From Henricia sp. BOLD:AAB3569 (taxonomy: Eukaryota > Echinodermata > Asteroidea > Spinulosida > Echinasteridae): 64,000 nt of DNA. The translations under genes were made by a program, and so were the position numbers. Under the pieces are notes generated by a model. That model made no database searches. It had not been told where the DNA came from and saw nothing but the letters and a program-made list of their open reading frames with translations. Positions 46,848 through 58,823 of this stretch are shown in pieces. The DNA lies in contig JBBELK010001068.1 of assembly GCA_037783545.1 (NCBI GenBank), forward strand, positions 62,001 through 126,000. The letters run 5' to 3'. The first letter of the stretch is position 1; each line of letters opens with the position of its first letter.

Positions 46848-48635
46848 GTGCGCAATATAGAGAGTTTAGGGCATGCAAAATTTGAAGTTCGTCGGAACAT
46901 TTTTCGACCTCCAAATTTGCCGACGTTTGGACCACACTTTGACCAAATTGCAGAGCCAAACTGCGGTGCGTTAACGACAGTCCGAATGACTGAGCATGCG
47001 CACAACTCAGGAGTACCCCAAAGAGGTGTGTACAGACAGCCACGGTTTGCGTGAGAGCAGTCAGGAAGCCTCAACCCAGTTTTTTCTAAACTTTGAAATT
47101 TCTCTGCCATTTCCCGGCGAAAGTCTGTCAATTTTTTATGACAAGTGCGCAATATAGAGAGTTTAGGGCATGCAAAATTTGAAGTTCGTCGGAACATTGT
47201 TCGACCTCCAAATTTGCCGACGTTTGGACCACACTTTGACCAAATTGCCGAGCCAAACTGCGGTGCGTTAACGACAGCCCGAATGACTGAGCATGCGCAC
47301 AACTCAGGAGTACCCCAAAGAGGTGTGTACAGACAGCCACGGTTTGCGTGAGAGCAGTCAGGAAGCCTCAACCCAGTTTTTTTCTAAACTTTGAAATTTC
47401 TCTGCCATTTCCCGGCGAAAGTCTGTCAATTTTTTATGACAAGTGCGCAATATAGAGAGTTTAGGGCATGCAAAATTTGAAGTTCGTCGGAACATTTTTC
47501 GACCTCCAAATTTGCCGACGTTTGGACCACACTTTGACCAAATTGCCGAGCCAAACTGCGGTGCGTTAACGACAGTCCGAATGACTGAGCATGCGCACAA
47601 CTCAGGAGTACCCCAAAGAGGTGTGTACAGACAGCCACGGTTTGCGTGAGAGCAGTCAGGAAGCATCAACCCAGTTTTTTTCTAAACTTTGAAATTTCTC
47701 TGCCATTTCCCGGCGAAAGTCTGTCAATTTTTTTATGACAAGTGCGCAATATAGAGAGTTTAGGGCATGCAAAATTTGAAGTTCGTCGGAACATTTTTCG
47801 ACCTCCAAATTTGCCGACGTTTGGACCACACTTTGACCAAATTGCAGAGCCAAACTGCGGTGCGTTAACGACAGTCCGAATGACTGAGCATGCGCACAAC
47901 TCAGGAGTACCCCAAAGAGGTGTGTACAGACAGCCACGGTTTGCGTGAGAGCAGTCAGGAAGCCTTAACCCAGTTTTTTCTAAACTTTGAAATTTCTCTG
48001 CCATTTCCCGGCGAAAGTCTGTCAATTTTTTATGACAAGTGCGCAATATAGAGAGTTTAGGGCATGCAAAATTTGAAGTTCGTCGGAACATTGTTCGACC
48101 TCCAAATTTGCCGACGTTTGGACCACACTTTGACCAAATTGCCGAGCCAAACTGCGGTGCGTTAACGACAGCCCGAATGACTGAGCATGCGCACAACTCA
48201 GGAGTACCCCAAAGAGGTGTGTACAGACAGCCACGGTTTGCGTGAGAGCAGTCAGGAAGCCTCAACCCAGTTTTTTTCTAAACTTTGAAATTTCTCTGCC
48301 ATTTCCCGGCGAAAGTCTGTCAATTTTTTATGACAAGTGCGCAATATAGAGAGTTTAGGGCATGCAAAATTTGAAGTTCGTCGGAACATTTTTCGACCTC
48401 CAAATTTGCCGACGTTTGGACCACACTTTGACCAAATTGCCGAGCCAAACTGCGGTGCGTTAACGACAGTCCGAATGACTGAGCATGCGCACAACTCAGG
48501 AGTACCCCAAAGAGGTGTGTACAGACAGCCACGGTTTGCGTGAGAGCAGTCAGGAAGCATCAACCCAGTTTTTTTCTAAACTTTGAAATTTCTCTGCCAT
48601 TTCCCGGCGAAAGTCTGTCAATTTTTTTATGACAA
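46848..48635. repeat. Block F higher-order repeat (3 monomers, 894 bp, two copies)
   Basis: Copy 1 is 46848-47741 and copy 2 is 47742-48635. TTGCAGAGCC marks the first monomer of each (46948 and 47842 regions). CATTGTTCGA with CAGCCCGAAT marks the second (47145, 48039). AAGCATCAACC with a T7 tract marks the third (47443, 48337). Two T-tract expansions and one longer T run before 47742 and 48636 make the unit 894 rather than 891 bp. Confidence 0.88.
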
Positions 48636-49229
48636 GTGCGCAATATAGAGAGTTTAGGGCATGCAAAATTTGAAGTTCGTCGGAACATTTTTCGACCTCC
48701 AAATTTGCCGACGTTTGGACCACACTTTGACCAAATTGCCGAGCCAAACTGCGGTGCGTTAACGACAGTCCGAATGACTGAGCATGCGCACAACTCAGGA
48801 GTACCCCAAAGAGGTGTGTACAGACAGCCACGGTTTGCGTGAGAGCAGTCAGGAAGCCTCAACCCAGTTTTTTCTAAACTTTGAAATTTCTCTGCCATTT
48901 CCCGGCGAAAGTCTGTCAATTTGTTATGACAAGTGCGCAATATAGAGAGTTTAGGACATGCAAAATTTGAAGTTCGTCGGAACATTTTTCGACCTCCAAA
49001 TTTGCCGACGTTTGGACCACACTTTGACCAAATTGCCGAGCCAAACTGCGGTGCGTTAACGACAGTCCGAATGACTGAGCATGCGCACAACTCAGGAGTA
49101 CCCCAAAGAGGTGTGTACAGACAGCCACGGTTTGCGTGAGAGCAGTCAGGAAGCCTCAACCCAGTTTTTTCTAAACTTTGAAATTTCTCTGCCATTTCCC
49201 GGCGAAAGTCTGTCAATTTTTTATGACAA

Positions 49230-51313
49230 GTGCGCAATATAGAGAGTTTAGGGCATGCAAAATTTGAAGTTCGTCGGAACATTTTTCTACCTCCAAATTT
49301 GCCGACGTTTGGACCACACTTTGACCAAATTGCCGAGCCAAACTGCGGTGCGTTAACGACAGTCCGAATGACTGAGCATGCGCACAACTCAGGAGTACCC
49401 CAAAGAGGTGTGTACAGACAGCCACGGTTTGCGTGAGAGCAGTCAGGAAGCATCAACCCAGTTTTTTTCTAAACTTTGAAATGTCTCTGCCATTTCCCGG
49501 CGAAAGTCTGTCAATTTTTTTATGACAAGTGCGCAATATAGAGAGTTTAGGGCATGCAAAATTTGAAGTTCGTCGGAACATTTTTCGACCTCCAAATTTG
49601 CCGACGTTTGGACCACACTTTGACCAAATTGCCGAGCCAAACTGCGGTGCGTTAACGACAGTCCGAATGACTGAGCATGCGCACAACTCAGGAGTACCCC
49701 AAAGAGGTGTGTACAGACAGCCACGGTTTGCGTGAGAGCAGTCAGGAAGCCTCAACCCAGTTTTGTCTAAACTTTGAAATTTCTCTGCCATTTCCCGGCG
49801 AAAGTCTGTCAATTTTTTATGACAAGTGCGCAATATAGAGAGTTTAGGGCATGCAAAATTTGAAGTTCGTCGGAACATTTTTCGACCTCCAAATTTGCCG
49901 ACGTTTGGACCACACTTTGACCAAATTGCCGAGCCAAACTGCGGTGCTTTAACGACAGTCCGAATGACTGAGCATGCGCACAACTCAGGAGTACCCCAAA
50001 GAGGTGTGTACAGACAGCCACGGTTTGCGTGAGAGCAGTCAGGAAGCATCAACCCAGTTTTTTCTAAACTTTGAAATTTCTCTGCCATTTCCCGGCGAAA
50101 GTCTGTCAATTTTTTATGACAAGTGCGCAATATAGAGAGTTTAGGGCATGCAAAATTTGAAGTTCGTCTGAACATTTTTCGACCTCCAAATTTGCCGACG
50201 TTTGGACCACACTTTGACCAAATTGCCGAGCCAAACTGCGGTGCGTTAACGACAGTCCGAATGACTGAGCATGCGCACAACTCAGGAGTACCCCAAAGAG
50301 GTGTGTACAGACAGCCACGGTTTGCGTGAGAGCAGTCAGGAAGCCTCAACCCAGTTTTTTTCTAAACTTTGAAATTTCTCTGCCATTTCCCGACGAAAGT
50401 CTGTCAATTTTTTATGACAAGTGCGCATTATAGAGAGTTTAGGGCATGCAAAATGTGAAGTTCGTCGGAACATTTTTCGACCTCCAAATTTGCCGACGTT
50501 TGGACCACACTTTGACCAAATTGCCGAGCCAAACTGCGGTGCGTTAACGACAGTCCGAATGACTGAGCATGCGCACAACTCAGGAGTACCCCAAAGAGGT
50601 GTGTACAGACAGCCACGGTTTGCGTGAGAGCAGTCAGGAAGCATCAACCCAGTTTTTTTCTAAACTTTGAAATTTCTCTGCCATTTCCCGGTGAAAGCCT
50701 GTCAATTTTTTTATGACAAGTGCGCAATATAGAGAGTTTAGGGCATGCAAAATTTGAAGTTCGTCGGAACATTTTTCGACCTCCAAATTTGCCGACGTTT
50801 GGACCACACTTTGACCAAATTGCCGAGCCAAACTGCGGTGCGTTAACGACAGTCCGAATGACTGAGCATGCGCACAACTCAGGAGTACCCCAAAGAGGTG
50901 TGTACAGACAGCCACGGTTTGCGTGAGAGCAGTCAGGAAGCCTCAACCCAGTTTTTTCTAAACTTTGAAATTTCTCTGCCATTTCCCGGCGAAAGTCTGT
51001 CAATTTTTTATGACAAGTGCGCAATATAGAGAGTTTAGGGCATGCAAAATTTGAAGTTCGTCGGAACATTTTTCGACCTCCAAATTTGCCGACGTTTGGA
51101 CCACACTTTGACCAAATTGCCGAGCCAAACTGCGGTGCGTTAACGACAGTCCGAATGACTGAGCATGCGCACAACTCAGGAGTACCCCAAAGAGGTGTGT
51201 ACAGACAGCCACGGTTTGCGTGAGAGCAGTCAGGAAGCCTCAACCCAGTTTTTTCTAAACTTTGAAATTTCTCTGCCATTTCCCGGCGAAAGTCTGTCAA
51301 TTTTTTATGACAA
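49230..51313. repeat. Block G higher-order repeat, copy 1 (7 monomers, 2084 bp)
   Basis: An ordered marker string defines this unit: TTTTTCTACCTCC (49230); AAGCATCAACC then GAAATGTCTCTG (before 49529); CAGTTTTGTCTAAAC (before 49826); TTCGTCTGAACA (50123); CCCGACGAAAG with AAAATGTGAAG (50421); CCCGGTGAAAG (before 50720); a near-consensus monomer (51017). The same string starts again at 51314 and 54884, and in modified form around insert 3. Private changes here include GTGCTTTAACG near 49944 and CGCATTATAG near 50424. Confidence 0.9.
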
Positions 51314-53397
51314 GTGCGCAATATAGAGAGTTTAGGGCATGCAAAATTTGAAGTTCGTCGGAACATTTTTCTACCTCCAAATTTGCCGACGTTTGGACCA
51401 CACTTTGACCAAATTGCCGAGCCAAACTGCGGTGCGTTAACGACAGTCCGAATGACTGAGCATGCGCACAACTCAGGAGTACCCCAAAGAGGTGTGTACA
51501 GACAGCCACGGTTTGCGTGAGAGCAGTCAGGAAGCATCAACCCAGTTTTTTTCTAAACTTTGAAATGTCTCTGCCATTTCCCGGCGAAAGTCTGTCAATT
51601 TTTTTATGACAAGTGCGCAATATAGAGAGTTTAGGGCATGCAAAATTTGAAGTTCGTCGGAACATTTTTCGACCTCCAAATTTGCCGACGTTTGGACCAC
51701 ACTTTGACCAAATTGCCGAGCCAAACTGCGGTGCGTTAACGACAGTCCGAATGACTGAGCATGCGCACAACTCAGGAGTACCCCAAAGAGGTGTGTACAG
51801 ACAGCCACGGTTTGCGTGAGAGCAGTCAGGAAGCCTCAACCCAGTTTTGTCTAAACTTTGAAATTTCTCTGCCATTTCCCGGCGAAAGTCTGTCAATTTT
51901 TTATGACAAGTGCGCAATATAGAGAGTTTAGGGCATGCAAAATTTGAAGTTCGTCGGAACATTTTTCGACCTCCAAATTTGCCGACGTTTGGACCACACT
52001 TTGACCAAATTGCCGAGCCAAACTGCTGTGCGTTAACGACAGTCCGAATGACTGAGCATGCGCACAACTCAGGAGTACCCCAAAGAGGTGTGTACAGACA
52101 GCCACGGTTTGCGTGAGAGCAGTCAGGAAGCATCAACCCAGTTTTTTCTAAACTTTGAAATTTCTCTGCCATTTCCCGGCGAAAGTCTGTCAATTTTTTA
52201 TGACAAGTGCGCAATATAGAGAGTTTAGGGCATGCAAAATTTGAAGTTCGTCTGAACATTTTTCGACCTCCAAATTTGCCGACGTTTGGACCACACTTTG
52301 ACCAAATTGCCGAGCCAAACTGCGGTGCGTTAACGACAGTCCGAATGACTGAGCATGCGCACAACTCAGGAGTACCCCAAAGAGGTGTGTACAGACAGCC
52401 ACGGTTTGCGTGAGAGCAGTCAGGAAGCCTCAACCCAGTTTTTTTCTAAACTTTGAAATTTCTCTGCCATTTCCCGACGAAAGTCTGTCAATTTTTTATG
52501 ACAAGTGCGCAATATAGAGAGTTTAGGGCATGCAAAATGTGAAGTTCGTCGGAACATTTTTCGACCTCCAAATTTGCCGACGTTTGGACCACACTTTGAC
52601 CAAATTGCCGAGCCAAACTGCGGTGCGTTAACGACAGTCCGAATGACTGAGCATGCGCACAACTCAGGAGTACCCCAAAGAGGTGTGTACAGACAGCCAC
52701 GGTTTGCGTGAGAGCAGTCAGGAAGCATCAACCCAGTTTTTTTCTAAACTTTGAAATTTCTCTGCCATTTCCCGGTGAAAGTCTGTCAATTTTTTTATGA
52801 CAAGTGCGCAATATAGAGAGTTTAGGGCATGCAAAATTTGAAGTTCGTCGGAACATTTTTCGACCTCCAAATTTGCCGACGTTTGGACCACACTTTGACC
52901 AAATTGCCGAGCCAAACTGCGGTGCGTTAACGACAGTCCGAATGACTGAGCATGCGCACAACTCAGGAGTACCCCAAAGAGGTGTGTACAGACAGCCACG
53001 GTTTGCGTGAGAGCAGTCAGGAAGCCTCAACCCAGTTTTTTCTAAACTTTGAAATTTCTCTGCCATTTCCCGGCGAAAGTCTGTCAATTTTTTATGACAA
53101 GTGCGCAATATAGAGAGTTTAGGGCATGCAAAATTTGAAGTTCGTCGGAACATTTTTCGACCTCCAAATTTGCCGACGTTTGGACCACACTTTGACCAAA
53201 TTGCCGAGCCAAACTGCGGTGCGTTAACGACAGTCCGAATGACTGAGCATGCGCACAACTCAGGAGTACCCCAAAGAGGTGTGTACAGACAGCCACGGTT
53301 TGCGTGAGAGCAGTCAGGAAGCATCAACCCAGTTTTTTCTAAACTTTGAAATTTCTCTGCCATTTCCCGGCGAAAGTCTGTCAATTTTTTATGACAA
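51314..53397. repeat. Block G higher-order repeat, copy 2 (7 monomers, 2084 bp)
   Basis: All block G markers occur at an offset of 2084 bp from copy 1. The private change AACTGCTGTGCG lies near 52025. The following monomers 53398-54587 are an extra five: 53695 has TTTCCGGGCG before it and AAATCGCCGAG within, markers seen again at 60906 and 63583. They separate copy 2 from copy 3. Confidence 0.9.
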
Positions 53398-54883
53398 GTG
53401 CGCAATATAGAGAGTTTAGGGCATGCAAAATTTGAAGTTCGTCGGAACATTTTTCGACCTCCAAATTTGCCGACGTTTGGACCACACTTTGACCAAATTG
53501 CCGAGCCAAACTGCGGTGCGTTAACGACAGTCCGAATGACTGAGCATGCGCACAACTCAGGAGTACCCCAAAGAGGTGTGTACAGACAGCCACGGTTTGC
53601 GTGAGAGCAGTCAGGAAGCCTCAACCCAGTTTTTTCTAAACTTTGAAATTTCTCTGCCATTTCCGGGCGAAAGTCTGTCAATTTTTTATGACAAGTGCGC
53701 AATATAGAGAGTTTAGGGCATGCAAAATTTGAAGTTCGTCGGAACATTTTTCGACCTCCAAATTTGCCGACGTTTGGACCACACTTTGACCAAATCGCCG
53801 AGCCAAACTGCGGTGCGTTAACGACAGTCCGAATGACTGAGCATGCGCACAACTCAGGAGTACCCCAAAGAGGTGTGTACAGACAGCCACGGTTTGCGTG
53901 AGAGCAGTCAGGAAGCCTCAACCCAGTTTTTTCTAAACTTTGAAATTTCTCTGCCATTTCCCGGCGAAAGTCTGTCAATTTTTTATGACAAGTGCGCAAT
54001 ATAGAGAGTTTAGGGCATGCAAAATTTGAAGTTCGTCGGAACATTTTTCGACCTCCAAATTTGCCGACGTTTGGACCACACTTTGACCAAATTGCCGAGC
54101 CAAACTGCGGTGCGTTAACGACAGTCCGAATGACTGAGCATGCGCACAACTCAGGAGTACCCCAAAGAGGTGTGTACAGACAGCCACGGTTTGCGTGAGA
54201 GCAGTCAGGAAGCCTCAACCCAGTTTTTTCTAAACTTTGAAATTTCTCTGCCATTTCCCGGCGAAAGTCTGTCAATTTTTTATGACAAGTGCGCAATATA
54301 GAGAGTTTAGGGCATGCAAAATTTGAAGTTCGTCGGAACATTTTTCGACCTCCAAATTTGCCGACGTTTGGACCACACTTTGACCAAATTGCCGAGCCAA
54401 ACTGCGGTGCGTTAACGACAGTCCGAATGACTGAGCATGCGCACAACTCAGGAGTACCCCAAAGAGGTGTGTACAGACAGCCACGGTTTGCGTGAGAGCA
54501 GTCAGGAAGCCTCAACCCAGTTTTTTCTAAACTTTGAAATTTCTCTGCCATTTCCCGGTGAAAGTCTGTCAATTTTTTTATGACAAGTGCGCAATATAGA
54601 GAGTTTAGGGCATGCAAAATTTGAAGTTCGTCGGAACATTTTTCGACCTCCAAATTTGCCGACGTTTGGACCACACTTTGACCAAATTGCCGAGCCAAAC
54701 TGCGGTGCGTTAACGACAGTCCGAATGACTGAGCATGCGCACAACCCAGGAGTACCCCAAAGAGGTGTGTACAGACAGCCACGGTTTGCGTGAGAGCAGT
54801 CAGGAAGCCTCAACCCAGTTTTTTCTAAACTTTGAAATTTCTCTGCCATTTCCCGGCGAAAGTCTGTCAATTTTTTATGACAA

Positions 54884-56967
54884 GTGCGCAATATAGAGAG
54901 TTTAGGGCATGCAAAATTTGAAGTTCGTCGGAACATTTTTCTACCTCCAAATTTGCCGACGTTTGGACCACACTTTGACCAAATTGCCGAGCCAAACTGC
55001 GGTGCGTTAACGACAGTCCGAATGACTGAGCATGCGCACAACTCAGGAGTACCCCAAAGAGGTGTGTACAGACAGCCACGGTTTGCGTGAGAGCAGTCAG
55101 GAAGCATCAACCCAGTTTTTTTCTAAACTTTGAAATGTCTCTGCCATTTCCCGGCGAAAGTCTGTCAATTTTTTTATGACAAGTGCGCAATATAGAGAGT
55201 TTAGGGCATGCAAAATTTGAAGTTCGTCGGAACATTTTTCGACCTCCAAATTTGCCGACGTTTGGACCACACTTTGACCAAATTGCCGAGCCAAACTGCG
55301 GTGCGTTAACGACAGTCCGAATGACTGAGCATGCGCACAACTCAGGAGTACCCCAAAGAGGTGTGTACAGACAGCCACGGTTTGCGTGAGAGCAGTCAGG
55401 AAGCCTCAACCCAGTTTTGTCTAAACTTTGAAATTTCTCTGCCATTTCCCGGCGAAAGTCTGTCAATTTTTTATGACAAGTGCGCAATATAGAGAGTTTA
55501 GGGCATGCAAAATTTGAAGTTCGTCGGAACATTTTTCGACCTCCAAATTTGCCGACGTTTGGACCACACTTTGACCAAATTGCCGAGCCAAACTGCGGTG
55601 CGTTAACGACAGTCCGAATGACTGAGCATGCGCACAACTCAGGAGTACCCCAAAGAGGTGTGTACAGACAGCCACGGTTTGCGTGAGAGCAGTCAGGAAG
55701 CATCAACCCAGTTTTTTCTAAACTTTGAAATTTCTCTGCCATTTCCCGGCGAAAGTCTGTCAATTTTTTATGACAAGTGCGCAATATAGAGAGTTTAGGG
55801 CATGCAAAATTTGAAGTTCGTCTGAACATTTTTCGACCTCCAAATTTGCCGACGTTTGGACCACACTTTGACCAAATTGCCGAGCCAAACTGCGGTGCGT
55901 TAACGACAGTCCGAATGACTGAGCATGCGCACAACTCAGGAGTACCCCAAAGAGGTGTGTACAGACAGCCACGGTTTGCGTGAGAGCAGTCAGGAAGCCT
56001 CAACCCAGTTTTTTTCTAAACTTTGAAATTTCTCTGCCATTTCCCGACGAAAGTCTGTCAATTTTTTATGACAAGTGCGCAATATAGAGAGTTTAGGGCA
56101 TGCAAAATGTGAAGTTCGTCGGAACATTTTTCGACCTCCAAATTTGCCGACGTTTGGACCACACTTTGACCAAATTGCCGAGCCAAACTGCGGTGCGTTA
56201 ACGACAGTCCGAATGACTGAGCATGCGCACAACTCAGGAGTACCCCAAAGAGGTGTGTACAGACAGCCACGGTTTGCGTGAGAGCAGTCAGGAAGCATCA
56301 ACCCAGTTTTTTTCTAAACTTTGAAATTTCTCTGCCATTTCCCGGTGAAAGTCTGTCAATTTTTTTATGACAAGTGCGCAATATAGAGAGTTTAGGGCAT
56401 GCAAAATTTGAAGTTCGTCGGAACATTTTTCGACCTCCAAATTTGCCGACGTTTGGACCACACTTTGACCAAATTGCCGAGCCAAACTGCGGTGCGTTAA
56501 CGACAGTCCGAATGACTGAGCATGCGCACAACTCAGGAGTACCCCAAAGAGGTGTGTACAGACAGCCACGGTTTGCGTGAGAGCAGTCAGGAAGCCTCAA
56601 CCCAGTTTTTTCTAAACTTTGAAATTTCTCTGCCATTTCCCGGCGAAAGTCTGTCAATTTTTTATGACAAGTGCGCAATATAGAGAGTTTAGGGCATGCA
56701 AAATTTGAAGTTCGTCGGAACATTTTTCGACCTCCAAATTTGCTGACGTTTGGACCACACTTTGACCAAATTGCCGAGCCAAACTGCGGTGCGTTAACGA
56801 CAGTCCGAATGACTGAGCATGCGCACAACTCAGGAGTACCCCAAAGAGGTGTGTACAGACAGCCACGGTTTGCGTGAGAGCAGTCAGGAAGCCTCAACCC
56901 AGTTTTTTCTAAACTTTGAAATTTCTCTGCCATTTCCCGGCGAAAGTCTGTCAATTTTTTATGACAA
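54884..56967. repeat. Block G higher-order repeat, copy 3 (7 monomers, 2084 bp)
   Basis: The marker string repeats at an offset of 3570 bp from copy 2 (TTTTTCTACC at 54884, GAAATGTCTC, CAGTTTTGTC, TTCGTCTGAACA at 55777, CCCGACGAAAG with AAAATGTGAAG at 56075, CCCGGTGAAAG before 56374). Monomer 56671 has the private change TTTGCTGACG. Confidence 0.9.
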
Positions 56968-57965
56968 GTGCGCAATATAGAGAGTTTAGGGCATGCAAAA
57001 TTTGAAGTTCGTCGGAACATTTTTCTACCTCCAAATTTGCCGACGTTTGGACCACACTTTGACCAAATTGCCGAGCCAAACTGCGGTGCGTTAACGACAG
57101 TCCGAATGACTGAGCATGCGCACAACTCAGGAGTACCCCAAAGAGGTGTGTACAGACAGCCACGGTTTGCGTGAGAGCAGTCAGGAAGCATCAACCCAGT
57201 TTTTTTCTAAACTTTGAAATTTCTCTGCCATTTCCCGGTGAAAGTCTGTCAATTTTTTTATGACAAGTGCGCAATATAGAGAGTTTAGGGCATGCAAAAT
57301 TTGAAGTTCGTCGGAACATTTTTCGACCTCCAAATTTGCCGACGTTTGGACCACACTTTGACCAAATTGCCGAGCCAAACTGCGGTGCGTTAACGACAGT
57401 CCGAATGACTGAGCATGCGCACAACTCAGGAGTACCCCAAAGAGGTGTGTACAGACAGCCACGGTTTGCGTGAGAGCAGTCAGGAAGCCTCAACCCAGTT
57501 TTTTCTAAACTTTGAAATTTCTCTGCCATTTCCCGGCGAAAGTCTGTCAATTTTTTATGACAAGTGCGCAATATAGAGAGTTTAGGGCATGCAAAATTTG
57601 AAGTTCGTCGGAACATTTTTCGACCTCCAAATTTGCTGACGTTTGGACCACACTTTGACCAAATTGCCGAGCCAAACTGCGGTGCGTTAACGACAGTCCG
57701 AATGACTGAGCATGCGCACAACTCAGGAGTACCCCAAAGAGGTGTGTACAGACAGCCACGGTTTGCGTGAGAGCAGTCAGGAAGCCTCAACCCAGTTTTT
57801 TCTAAACTTTGAAATTTCTCTGCCATTTCCCGGCGAAAGTCTGTCAATTTTTTATGACAAGTGCGCAATATAGAGAGTTTAGGGCATGCAAAATTTGAAG
57901 TTCGTCGGAACATTTGTCTACCTCCAAATTTGCCGACGTTTGGACCACACTTTGACCAAATTGCC
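56374..57965. repeat. Three-monomer repeat (893 bp) leading into insert 3
   Basis: Monomers 56374, 56671 (TTTGCTGACG) and 56968 (TTCTACCTCC) recur as 57267, 57564 and 57861, offset 893 bp. The last monomer, 57861, also has TTTGTCTACC and is cut at position 105 by insert 3. Insert 3 therefore interrupts a CTACC-type monomer. Confidence 0.86.
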
Positions 57966-57976
57966 TTTTTCTAAAA

Positions 57977-58000
57977 TGTTTTATTCGTCCGAATAAAACA
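57977..58000. other. Perfect 11-bp-arm palindrome near left end of insert 3
   Basis: Same arms and 2-nt spacer as in copies 1 and 2, 11 bases from the left junction. Confidence 0.9.
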
Positions 58001-58049
58001 CGCTAACCAGTCCAACGTTGTTACCGATAGAACCAGTGCTTCAGCCGTT

Positions 58050-58323
58050 GTCGTTGCCAGTCCAGGTCATTTATCCACTAAGCGTTCGCCGTTATTGCCA
58101 AATTTCCTCATTCGTAGTCGTTGCCAGTCCAGGTCATTTATCCACTAAGCGTTCGCCGTTATTGCCAAATTTCCTCATTCGTAGTCGTTGCCAGTCCAGG
58201 TCATTTATCCACCAATTGTTCGCCGTTATTGCCAAATTTCCTCATTCGTTGTCGTTGCCAGTCCAGGTCATTTATCCACCAAATTTCCTCATTCGTTGTC
58301 GTTGCCAATCCAGGTCATTATCC
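58050..58323. repeat. 67-bp minisatellite within insert 3
   Basis: Units 58050-58116, 58117-58183 and 58184-58250 are all 67 bp. Then comes a 47-bp unit (58251-58297) and a 26-bp remnant (58298-58323). The third unit is the undeleted form of the 66-bp unit in copies 1 and 2, so copy 3 is closer to the ancestral insert at this site. Confidence 0.92.
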
Positions 58324-58823
58324 GGCGAGTATTCTCCATCACAATCATCACCAATCGTGTCCGAGTATCAGGTCATATCCTTCGAGAAGCACCACAGGTA
58401 CATCCTCATAAAACCACAATCGTCACCAGTCCAGGTCTGGAAGAATCAAGACCGCAGACTCGGATCCAATCGTGTTCCAAAATTGTATCGGCGTTCCCCG
58501 TGACGTACGTACTGGTCACTCCATCATTGAGCAACGTTCCAGGACATCACGGGATTCCGCGAAAAACTCCTCCAAACTACCTATGTGCAAGGGTAGTCCT
58601 TTGGAAAGAACCCGTACGCCAACCCGACCGCCCCAAACTGCGGTGCGTTAACGACAGTCCGAATGACTGAGCATGCGCACAACTCAGGAGTACCCCAAAG
58701 AGGTGTGTACAGACAGCCACGGTTTGCGTGAGAGCAGTCAGGAAGCATCAACCCAGTTTTTTTCTAAACTTTGAAATGTCTCTGCCATTTCCCGGCGAAA
58801 GTCTGTCAATTTTTTTATGACAA

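Larger units (their letters stand above)
43391..57965. repeat. 297-bp satellite array, segment 3 (about 49 monomers)
   Basis: The array resumes at monomer position 109 after insert 2 and runs uninterrupted to position 105 before insert 3. The left part (to about 46.8 kb) is weakly ordered. The right part contains 3- and 7-monomer higher-order repeats. From about 47.6 kb onward many monomers carry AAGCATCAACC in place of AAGCCTCAACC, a marker absent from the first 47 kb. Confidence 0.98.
57966..58632. other. Non-satellite insert, copy 3 (667 bp)
   Basis: Same junctions as copies 1 and 2 (after ATTGCC, before CCAAACTGCGG, GAG missing). It has the palindrome (57977-58000), the minisatellite (58050-58323) and the unique tail. 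It keeps a C at 58202 that copies 1 and 2 lack, so unit 3 is a full 67 bp, and it has GGTCACTCC at 58515-58523 where they have GGTTACTCC. Its flanks match the local block G subtype, CTACC on the left and AAGCATCAACC plus GAAATGTCTC on the right, which differ from the flanks of copies 1 and 2. No gene is recognised. Confidence 0.9.
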
